From: Physocladia obscura
Lineage: Eukaryota; Chytridiomycota; Chytridiomycetes; Chytridiales; Chytriomycetaceae
Length of the DNA stretch: 31,460 bases
Reading direction: 5' to 3'
Assembly: GCA_027596945.1 (NCBI GenBank)
Contig: JADGJH010000096.1
Span: 1-31,460 of the forward strand
In this document: piece after piece, positions 11,210-20,128 of the stretch
How the letters are laid out: every line of letters begins with the position of its first letter
Position numbering within the stretch: position 1 is the stretch's first letter
Notes under the pieces: model-generated
Told to the model about the DNA's origin: nothing
Database searches by the model: none
Seen by the model: only the letters and a program-made list of their open reading frames with translations
Position numbers and translations under genes: made by a program

Positions 11210-12907
11210 ATGGAAACAAACAACACAGATTCAGCTATAATTTCAGTTGTGAAACTGACAAAGCAAGAAAATATTGCAGCCTCGGCAGTTCTACAGTCCA
11301 TCAGTCGAGAAGGAAGCAGATCAAATTTAAACGACGAAGTGAAATTTGATTCTTTACACTTGCTAAATGAATCTGGAAAACAAAAAAGTGGAATTACCAA
11401 TGAGAAAATGTTGCAATCAATAGCTCAAATCAGTTCTGGCTTGAAAAAGTCGGTTTTAAAATCTGCATCTTCTAAAGTTGTCAGCGGCGAAAAATCCGAA
11501 ATCTTCAGTTCGGAAAATCCAACCCCTTCAAACGCGTTTCAAGAGCAACTAACAAAAAAACCAACACCAATTCCACCCCAGAAGTTTATTTTACAACTCA
11601 TTTCAAATTCAAATTCGAACTCCTTGTTACTTGACGTTCGTCCAACTCAATCATTTACGACACTAAGGATTAAAAATAGCGCAAATATTACGCTTCCAGC
11701 TTTGATTTTGAAAAGAATTAAACGCGGTGGAATTGCCGCATCTTTTCAGCCAGAAAATTTTTTGTATGATGAAACATCAAAAAGCATTTACAAGTTATGG
11801 ATGGACGCAACAGAATCTAATGCATCCAATGAAATTATTGTTTATGACGAAGATATCAATGAATTTGAAGATTTGGAAAGTGATGGGCATCTTTTGTTGA
11901 AAGCAATCTTAAGCGGTTCATTGATGAAAAAAATACCCAACTTGAAAGTATTTTTCCTTGATGGTGGTTTCAACGGATTGCTTGAAACGGGACGTGAAAG
12001 ACTAGGAAAATTTCTTGTGGGCAGACAGGAATCATTATCAAACACATCTGATCAACTTCTAACAACATTACCCAGTATCTGTACCACATCACTCACAGGG
12101 AAACAATTGGAAAATAGTCCGATTTCTTCAACAACGTCAGACTACGTGACACCAATTTTTTCAATCAATGTCGCCAGTCCACTGAATTCAACTTTTGAAA
12201 CACCTTCTACTGAAACTCCCCAATCAGCAAAATCGCTTTCCACTCCTGCCACTTCCAAACCTTCCAAGCGCCCATCATTTACAGTAATTGTCACCCCAAA
12301 GAGCTCTATGCCTGATGCCAGCACGTCTGCATCTACATGCATCAGCACTATTCCGCCATCGTTACCACCATTGCCTCAATCTCATATGAGTGCTATCACG
12401 CCCCAAATCAGTCTCGGTAGCGAAGTAATTCCAACCGCGCCAGATGCGATCGTACAGTTGCTTTCAGCTGGTGTCACTCACGTTCTTAATATGGCCAAAG
12501 AAGTCCAAGATAATGTCCATCTCACTGGTCCGCTACATTTCTCCCACCAAACTATTCCACAAAATTTGCTCCATGGTATTGAGTACAAATGGTTGGGCAT
12601 ATTCGATCATCCTGATGAAGAGTTTGAGGCGCCGTTGCGCGAAGGAATCGAGTATATTCGTAGCGCGGTGCATGGAAATACACAAGCGCATGTGCTTGTG
12701 CATTGTAAGGCGGGAAGAAGCCGTAGTGCTGCGGTTGTGATAGGGTATTTGGTGTGTGTGGACAAAATGACTCTACGTGAGGCGTATGAACTTGTTCGTT
12801 CGAAACGAGGCGGGATTATTCCTAACATTGGGTTCATGGCAGCTTTATTGAATTTGGAAAAGGAGGTGTTAGGTTTTAATAGTGTAATTGGTGGAGAATC
12901 GGAATAG
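11210..12907 (+). CDS. Dual-specificity MAP kinase phosphatase with rhodanese-like domain
   Basis: A single 565-residue reading frame with no intron. Residues 1-130 are Ser-rich and unlike any family I know. Residues about 135-265 form a rhodanese/CH2-like domain with LLLDVRPTQSF, NSANITLP and FFLDGGFNGLLE. It lacks an active-site cysteine loop, as in MKPs. Inside it, LILKRIKRGG (165-174) sits where MKPs carry the basic kinase-interaction motif that docks MAP kinases. A Ser/Thr/Pro linker follows (about 280-400). The catalytic dual-specificity domain (about 405-555) has THVLNMAKE, the probable general acid Asp466 in IFDHPD, and the signature HCKAGRSRS with Cys499 and Arg505. All catalytic residues are present. 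The likely role is dephosphorylating Thr and Tyr in a MAPK activation loop. Which MAPK it acts on is unknown. Confidence 0.9.
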   Translation: METNNTDSAIISVVKLTKQENIAASAVLQSISREGSRSNLNDEVKFDSLHLLNESGKQKSGITNEKMLQSIAQISSGLKKSVLKSASSKVVSGEKSEIFSSENPTPSNAFQEQLTKKPTPIPPQKFILQLISNSNSNSLLLDVRPTQSFTTLRIKNSANITLPALILKRIKRGGIAASFQPENFLYDETSKSIYKLWMDATESNASNEIIVYDEDINEFEDLESDGHLLLKAILSGSLMKKIPNLKVFFLDGGFNGLLETGRERLGKFLVGRQESLSNTSDQLLTTLPSICTTSLTGKQLENSPISSTTSDYVTPIFSINVASPLNSTFETPSTETPQSAKSLSTPATSKPSKRPSFTVIVTPKSSMPDASTSASTCISTIPPSLPPLPQSHMSAITPQISLGSEVIPTAPDAIVQLLSAGVTHVLNMAKEVQDNVHLTGPLHFSHQTIPQNLLHGIEYKWLGIFDHPDEEFEAPLREGIEYIRSAVHGNTQAHVLVHCKAGRSRSAAVVIGYLVCVDKMTLREAYELVRSKRGGIIPNIGFMAALLNLEKEVLGFNSVIGGESE

Positions 12908-14496
12908 TAGCCAAACAAATTTTTATTACTTTTCCCAGCTTTTGTTAGTGAAAGCTAAATGAATTCAGCTTTAGTTTCGTCCTTCTGTGGAACAAAAGTG
13001 TACGTTTTTGAGTGTGTAGACAATTGATTGTTGTTTTCTTGAGAAATTATGCCAATCAGTTTCACCTCAATGGTTATTATTTCCGAGAGGAGGCAAACAG
13101 TGATTCTGATTTACATTTAAATCCTAACAAAATTCCAGAAAGTTTTTAGATTGTATGATATTAATAAACAAAAGAACTTGATTCAATAAATATTACACAG
13201 CAGACTTCATTTTACCAAAGCAGCATCCTTTAATCTGTTTGCAAGTATTCTATTTATCATTACTCCTATCTGTTTTAAATTCAAAACCTATCTTGCATTG
13301 GAATCTTGGTCAAAAAGTCAGATCAAATTCCAGTGGTATCCCATTTTTAATAGCACTGCAAATCTGACATTCAAAGCATTGACGTGCTTGCAGAGCAAAG
13401 CAACTGTGACAACTTCTGTTCAACAATTTGTTCATTAGAAAATCAAACTCAGGTTGGTTCATAACAAATTTGCATCATCATCCATTCAATAGTTGGCGGT
13501 TTAGTGCTGGAAAAAAAATTTTCATCTTACTGTTGAAATCCACATTACTCTGTGATGGAGTACAGGAGATAAAACCCAAAATTAACCCTAATATCATTTT
13601 ATTCCAATACATATAAAGAAATGATAAGTTTATTTTCCTGACATAATATAACTTTCACATTTTTGGTTTAGTATTTACAAATAAACACAAACTAATAATA
13701 AAGTTATAAATTCATTATCCAAATTATTTCATTCACAAAGAATGAAGAAATGACAATAATGTTTGCTTTCTTGCATGACCTAAACATGCAAAAACAATAA
13801 ATCAACTTACGGAACTGCTTCGGTCATAACTTCATCAATGGGGAACAGATAGTTTGTTGAACATGCAAACAGAATTTATCCAAAAAATGCAACTCCTTTA
13901 TATACAGCAAAGTCTTTGTTTTTGAACAATTTGAAATAAAAAGTATTTTTTGACATGAGTTTTTTGCTAACTTTCTCCACATAAACAGTCCATTATTTCT
14001 TTTTGATGCATGTAAATATATGCATATTATGAAAATATGAAATTAAAAAACTTTGAAAAGTCATGGCAGAAAGCAGTTTCCCAGTTTCCTGTCATATGTT
14101 TCAATTATGTAATGTCTTACCAACAATGCCTGACCAGCTGTTGATAACACACATAATTATTCACACATTTCATAGTCTCAATCATTTTTGCCAAAATGAT
14201 TTCTAAGACAAAAGCATGTGTCATGAGTTTGTCATTATGAACACAAATTCAGAAAAAAAGGAGTTCAAATCCAAAGAAATTTATTTGAAAATGAATCTGA
14301 AATAGTATTTCAAATCCAATGATTTAGGAAGGGCTTTGATTTCTTTTCTGTGAAATATAATCTTACAAGAAAACACAAATTCTAGCTTTAAAACCTGATC
14401 TACTATTAAGCTTTCAAAGTTCCCTTTCATGTGAAAAACCAACATTTACCAAACTAGGAAAGTGAAACTGAAATCAAAACCATAATCAAATAAATT
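12908..14496. other. AT-rich non-genic block
   Basis: Apart from the 3' flank of the phosphatase gene, no reading frame here is convincing. The AT richness and dense stops resemble the relic-bearing regions on both sides. Pieces near 13200-13450 have coding-like composition on the plus strand but no motif I recognise. I could not find a terminal inverted repeat by eye. Confidence 0.4.
13163..13190 (+). promoter_or_regulatory. Candidate polyadenylation signals
   Basis: Two AATAAA hexamers (13163-13168 and 13185-13190) lie about 255-280 bases after the phosphatase stop. In such AT-rich sequence they may be fortuitous. Confidence 0.3.
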
Positions 14497-15435
14497 ATGT
14501 CAGAGCAAACGGCAGCAAAAACTGGATCAGTTGTTGGCAGAAGTGCACCTGCTAATAAAATGGTTACAAAATAATGTGGACAGAACTGGTGTCTAAACAA
14601 AATCAACAATCTTCTGGACATGATTGAAATCATTCTTCTGTCAGAAGGCAATGAATGGGTGCAAGTACATAGTTTTAGGCTACAACTGGGACCTTGATGC
14701 CATCAAAAAAAGCTCAAGAAACTCTGTAATCACAAAAAGCCCACTGGTGACCTCACCTGCCCACTAAGTGTGATTCAAGCAAAACAAATAACATGCCAAA
14801 TTGACAAAAAAAAAAAACTCTATAGTCTTGGACAGCCAACCTGATGATGACAAAGATGACAATGAAGAGATCTGGTGAGAGATGAATGGAAACCAACTTG
14901 AAGATCTATTACAAATGATGATATTCTTTCCTGGAGTACTGTTACAACTGTTACAAGCAGGGCTGGCCTTACATTCACAGAACTTCAGGGTTTTCTTTCT
15001 CAAAAGCAAAGAATCTCTTCAGATGGGTTGTTTAGTACTCCTGAAAGCCCAACACTGAGTCAGGCAGCATGGAAACAACAAGCTATTGATGAATCCATCT
15101 CTAGATAAGTATGCATACTTTTTTATTACTTGTACATCTGCAATGATATTACTTTGTATTGTTTCTTATATTGTGCCAGGAATCAAAAAGTATGGCTGAG
15201 CTGTTGACAATGTACCTACCTCATGCAAAATAAAAAAAATAGCAAAGAAGAATGAAAGACAAGAGAAAAAATAGCTAAGGAAGAAGAAAAGAGAGAGATA
15301 CAAGGAAAAAAACAGAAGCAGTGGAAAGGGGAAGGGAGCAACAAATGAAGATGTAGAGAGATCAAATGGAAGTAGAGAAGTGCAGAGAGGAGAGCAAATT
15401 GGAGATGATGCTCCTTCAGTTAATGTTGCAAAATA
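14497..15435 (+). pseudogene. DUF6818-like (Myb/SANT-like) ORF, best preserved copy, degenerate
   Basis: An ATG at 14497 opens a frame that stays in register for about 100 codons despite stops at 14572 (TAA) and 14695 (TGA). It reads INNLLDMIEIILLSEGNEW, a Lys-rich helix, HKKPTGDLTCPLSVIQAKQI and then QID. An A run breaks the frame near 14806. The same frame resumes at 14938 with VTSRAGLTFTELQ, SSDGLFSTPES and a terminal stop at 15106. A probable intron (GTATGC to GTGCCAG, about 15109-15179) leads to a Lys/Glu/Arg-rich tail to about 15435, as in the coiled-coil end of DUF6818 proteins. It is a relic of an element-borne DNA-binding-type protein, tail to tail with the transposase relic that follows. 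Confidence 0.65.
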
Positions 15436-15479
15436 AAGGAAAAGAATAGTTGAACATAAAGGAGAGTATGATATGTTTT

Positions 15480-17175
15480 AATTTTGGATTTTTTTTTTTG
15501 TACTAATGATTTCATTATTGAGTATTCTTCAAAAAAAAACTTTTCTAATTTGTGACACTCCACTCCTTTGGACTTTAAGATTATAAATTCTATGAATATT
15601 TTCCAATCTGACTGCTTGAACATGCTGATTGTAAGGAAGTGGCATCAATAATTTGTGCTATACCTCTACAGCACTCATTCCCCATTTTGTAGCATCTTGA
15701 ATGGAAACAATTGCATTGCCGACTGCTGATAGGTTTTTGCGCATGGCTGCTGGTGCTTGCTCTAAATTTCTGTTCAACTTCCATGACCTGTGGCAACAGT
15801 TTGGAATAATTCACTGCAAATTAGTCCATTATTCATTAATTTGTATACAATAAATAAGAAGTGAAATACAAAGCTTTCATTGAAGATTTGGAATTCAAGT
15901 TCAAATCATAAGTGAGATGCCCTAACAACTGAAAGAGGCCATCTACAGTGATCAATACACTGAAATAAGTTGTAAAGATAATAAAGTACACAAGAAGCAT
16001 CATACAAAAATATTTCTGTATGTTTTTCAGCTTCAATAAAATTATACTATCTCTAAAACCCCTTGTTACACATGGCAAATCATCTTTGAGTGGGGTGACA
16101 ATCTTGTTACATGTGTCACTATTCACAGGAAAAGCTGAATCACCATGCACACTATATTCCTGCAGTGTGACATTTTTGTCCAGTAGCTTATTGCAAAAAT
16201 CACAACACATTTTGCCATCATTCCATGAGCCTGGGCAGTTGTACTTCATCCATATATTTGTGCCTGTTTGCAATGATTATAGAATAAAGAAGGATATATA
16301 ATATAACTCACCATCAATGCCAAAACATAGCACTCCTGTAATAAGAACATAGTGTAGCCAGCCATTGTAAATGACATTTTGTTTGCCAGATTCAGATGGC
16401 TCTTAAACATCATAGTTCTTTCTGTCAATAAAACCGAACTTTTTTTTCATGTATGGCTCACAAGCTGCAATGTGATTGCCTGTAACAGAATAACCATTTT
16501 TCCGGTTATCCACATTTTTTTCAGCCGTTCTGGAAAATTCTACAAGAAACTCAATAACTCAAAAACCAAAAACAATCAAGACCTACTTCAAGTGATATCT
16601 TATTCTTCTATATTTTCTCTATCACTTTATCAATTCTTATACTTTTATTTCACTTTTATTGCTACTTTCTTACTTCTTCATTTTTCCCTTTTTTCTCTTT
16701 AATTTTCTTTTTCTGGAAACTTCTTTCTTCCTTTTTCAAATCCAAAACTATAAAAACTTGAACTATGAATGCAAATAAAAAAGAAATCTTCTAAAAACTT
16801 AAATTTTTGGCTCTTAAATCCACTAACTAGAGGCTCATTCCGTAACATTGCCCCAGATCCTTTGTTACTGAAAAAAGAGCCAATTCTACATATGGACTAT
16901 AGCGTCAGGGGAAATTTCATACATCTTGCAAAGTGTCTTGTTCTTCATATTTCCAGAATAAAAATGCAGCAGTAGTCCTAAAACAGTACCCTTTACAGCT
17001 ATCTTTGGTAGTCCATTGCATCACTCTTGACAATGTAGTGTTTCAAGAACTCATTGAGAGTATTGTTAAATGTGTGTAGATTGACAGATACTGTAGTCAT
17101 AAACCCTCCAGGGTTAACAACGTAGCTTGTGCAGAGGATTTGCCAGAAGTAGCTGTTTGAAGATCCCTAATTGAC
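15480..17175 (-). pseudogene. Nearly full-length degenerate DDE_4 transposase
   Basis: On the minus strand the frames run in the expected order. VNPGGFMTTVSVNLHTFNN (about 17060-17120) is the N-terminal block. KNKTLCKMYEISPDA (about 16890-16950) is the helical region. FGFIDRKNYDV (first catalytic Asp, about 16405-16440) is followed by NGWLHYVLITGVLCFGIDG. A clean 48-nt intron (16264-16311) leads to TNIWMKYNCPGSWND. GDSAFPVNSDT carries the second Asp (codon 16139-16141), then IVTPLKDD. NAIVSIQDATKWGMSAVE carries the Glu (codon 15664-15666). All three DDE residues survive, but a TAA at 16403-16405 and several frameshifts make it non-coding. The tail extends to about 15480. These motifs are typical of DDE superfamily endonucleases found in oomycetes and fungi. 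Confidence 0.82.
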
Positions 17176-17478
17176 TGCCATCAGGTAGTGTCTGACTTGC
17201 AGTTGCATACAGTACTTCCAGAGGAAAAGCATTGTGATTTTAGTCTGTATAGCCCAGAGGTGGATGATGTATATGGTCATGAACAATTGTATATTATTGT
17301 TTTGCTTTGTTGTTTAGTTCATCTTTGATGGTATCTCTGGACTAAATTTCCAAAGCAAAGATACCAAACTGCCAACTGGCTCCAAGATAAAACAAATTTT
17401 GGTTTTTGTGTTAAGCCCATTTTTGGAAGTATTCCATTTCTTGACTAAAATAAAATTAAAAAAAAAAAAAAAAAAGAA
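17176..17478. other. Junction between element relic and gamma-tubulin gene
   Basis: Probable remainder of the transposase 5' end or element terminus on the minus strand, ending in a run of about 17 A (17459-17475) that directly abuts the gamma-tubulin stop codon. No further motif is recognised. Confidence 0.4.
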
Positions 17479-19547
17479 TCATCCCAATCGTGAGCTCAAG
17501 TCAGACATAGACGACTGCCTAGGTCCCGAACCACCTGCAGCGGGCGCAGCTCCTGACACAGAGTCAGCGTCCTAAAATTATTATTTCGCATTATAATCTT
17601 TCAAGAATTAGGAAAGAAGTCGGTCTTACAAAACTCAGATAATCTGGTCTTTCACAGGCTTCATATTCTGCAATTAACTCCTGTACCACTTGTCTATAAT
17701 GAATGAAACACAAATGCCATTAGATCAAAGTCGGGGGAATTTAAATAAACATACCGAGAAGAATCAAACTCTTCCAAACCATCAGCAAACATTGCTTCTC
17801 GCTTGTATTGCTCTAAAAACGCGTTTCTTTTTCTTAAACGGTCATATTGGTCACAAGTTCTTTTGAACATCTGTTAAATTTTGCAATTAATACTAATACT
17901 GTCTACAACAACTAATGTAAAATAGCAATTAAAAAACCAACCGAGGCTATCCCTGTATGATTGGCAAGCATAAGTCCAGAAACTCTATGCTGAGTTTGAA
18001 CATAAGGGCTTCTTTTTGAAAGCGCGACTTGGATAGATGCGGGGCCCCAAGGTATAAAAGTTGCCAATCTACGTTCGCGAATACGCAGTAACGATTTATG
18101 CACATCAGTTGGATCAACATCTCCTTGGATAATGTTGAGAATTGAAATGTAACAGCTTTTTTTCGAAGGATTGGTCGAAACCATGCGATTGTTGGGCTGA
18201 AGCAAGCGACGCATCACATCAAGGACTGTTGTTTTACGAACGCTTTTAGACTTTTTATGTTATTTTCGATAAGGCAATTGTTATTTATGTAATATTAATT
18301 TGTATTGAAATAAAATGAATTACCTGATCCACGCCATCAGTGGTGAAAGGTGTGTATGATGTTGTCAAAAAATGACAACGCGGGGTAGGAATCAGCGACG
18401 CAAGAAGACCAACAAGGTCGTTGTTCATATATCCAGGATAGCGGAGGGTTGTGGTACTTGCACTCATAACAGTTGAAACCTTACAAAATCAAAAAATCAG
18501 CAAGAACAGACCAAAATTTTACACAACCAACCAATTGATTTGTTTGTGCAAAAGTCGGATTTTCGATTCGCAGGCGATCGGCTGCGATTCTATTCAACGC
18601 TGCATTATCCAATACAACGACGCTGTCAGCGTTTTGAGTTAATCTTTTGAGACTCAACATGGAGTTATACGGTTGCACAACAACGTCAGATGTCTCCTCG
18701 CTATTTGGAAAGACACTATACGTCTGAATAAGTTTTTTCGGATATCTGTCACCAAGATATTCAAGAAGCCATGATCCCAGACCTGAGCCAGTTCCGCCTG
18801 CAATTGAATGCAAAAGCATGAACCCCTGATTTTCGCGTCAGTAATCTTGTTATACAGAACAATATATGAGTTCCAACCTCCAAACTATCGCTTCCATCTG
18901 CTTCTCTGTCAATCATTTCAGATACTTCATCGGCAATTCGTTCTCCAGATGCGAAACCAAATGCCCAGTTATTTCCAGCGCCGCCACCATCTTGCGAAAG
19001 CAATATATTTTCTGGATTATACAGATTTGCATAAGGAGACTGAAGAATGTTATTGATAACCTATCACGAGTGATTTGGGGTTTCTGGTTATTGCTTGGCT
19101 TAAATCAAAACAAAAAAAATGAGTGCCTACTCTGGGTTCCAAGTCCAGAAGGATAGCACGCGGAATATAATGTTCATCGTCAGCCTATATGGAGAAAACG
19201 TTCGAAAATCATAAGCAGTGGAACAGAAAGAGATCGGAAGATAGTTGTCAAAAAAAACCTGATAGAAAAAGACGTCTTTACGGTCATCTGCCGGGTTGTT
19301 TGCAGCATGCTCTGATAGGATTCCATCTGGATTTATTCCATGTTCTGCGCAGAGCATTGACCAGAACTCCATCCCCACTGGAAACGAAAATTATGTTGTT
19401 TTTACCACTCGCATTCTCTCATCTTTGTATTTCTCAACTCACCCTGATTTCCGCATTGCCCAGCCTGTAGCGTAATAATCTCTCTGTAAACAGTCACATT
19501 AGTTTCTCCGTTGGTTCCGACAATTCGTCTACATCAAACCTGGGCAT
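17479..19547 (-). CDS. Gamma-tubulin
   Basis: Eleven exons give 478 residues: 19540-19547, 19443-19483, 19259-19377, 19131-19184, 18878-19060, 18532-18825, 18324-18479, 17942-18250, 17755-17870, 17630-17693 and 17479-17571. All ten introns are GT-AG, 52-74 nt, with consistent phases. The protein begins [18 protein letters not shown] and has the GTPase loop [52 protein letters not shown] and [12 protein letters not shown], all specific to gamma- rather than alpha- or beta-tubulin. It nucleates microtubules at the spindle pole body or centrosome as part of the gamma-tubulin complex. The tail after [12 protein letters not shown] is an Ala/Gly/Ser-rich extension ending SSRLG, somewhat longer than usual. 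The first coding exon is only eight bases (ATGCCCAG), splitting codon 3. Confidence 0.97.
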
Positions 19548-19572
19548 GGTGGTTCGTTTTTGTGTGTTTTCA

Positions 19573-19947
19573 ATGACAAAAAACCCGAAATCTCATCATC
19601 TTTATTTTGACGACCACATCCTTGTCACAGCACCGACGCAAAGAACCAATAATCCTTTCACAGCAATAAGATCGACATCCATGCCCAAAAATTTTGATTC
19701 GCTCAAAATCATCAAATACCGTCAGAAGTGGCAACAAACGCAGCAAAACCCCACCAAAACATTGCGGCAATTAAAAAATCAGTATCTCCCAAATTCATAT
19801 GCCAAAATTATGCAAGAAATTGGCACAAAGCAAAATATGAACACCAACGGAGCTCCAAAACTTTTTTTTGAGTCGCTTTATCAGCGAGAATCAACCTATC
19901 GCAATTATTTTTCTCTGTTCCTGTTGTTGTATCTGAATGCATTGTAG
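19573..19947 (+). CDS. Hypothetical small protein divergent from gamma-tubulin
   Basis: A 124-residue frame begins at an ATG 25 bases upstream of the gamma-tubulin start, on the opposite strand. It reads SHHLYFDDHILVTAPTQRTN, then a Lys/Gln-rich helical stretch including KIIKYRQKWQQTQQNPTKTL, and ends with a hydrophobic FSLFLLLYLNAL. An in-frame ATG at 19546 would overlap the gamma-tubulin start codon. I do not recognise a family. Composition looks protein-like, but the region could equally be the gamma-tubulin promoter and the 5' leader of the repeat-protein gene downstream. Confidence 0.35.
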   Translation: MTKNPKSHHLYFDDHILVTAPTQRTNNPFTAIRSTSMPKNFDSLKIIKYRQKWQQTQQNPTKTLRQLKNQYLPNSYAKIMQEIGTKQNMNTNGAPKLFFESLYQRESTYRNYFSLFLLLYLNAL

Positions 19948-20080
19948 TAGTACACCTAGCAGCCCGAAGACATAACGGTTCATTTCACTATAATTGCAGA
20001 GAACTTGTTTGCGAATTCTATCGTTCGGTCGGAATAAGTATCGCGTGAGTTTAGCCCAGTTTCATGTTGCTTGTTCATTC

Positions 20081-20128
20081 ATGTCAAACCAATTTGGGCA
20101 AACAATCAGAGAATTTTTGTCAAAATGA
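20081..20128 (+). promoter_or_regulatory. Upstream ORF overlapping the MAP start codon
   Basis: ATG at 20081 opens a 15-codon frame (MSNQFGQTIREFLSK) whose TGA (20126-20128) overlaps the main ATG (20125-20127) as ATGA. If the leader is transcribed unspliced, this arrangement would allow termination-reinitiation or repression of the downstream gene. The transcript start is not known. Confidence 0.35.

Noticed and set aside
15836..16273. Intact 145-residue secreted or membrane protein on the minus strand
   Set aside because: It is the central part of the transposase relic (TNIWMKYNCPGSWND through IVTPLKDD) running into noncoding sequence.
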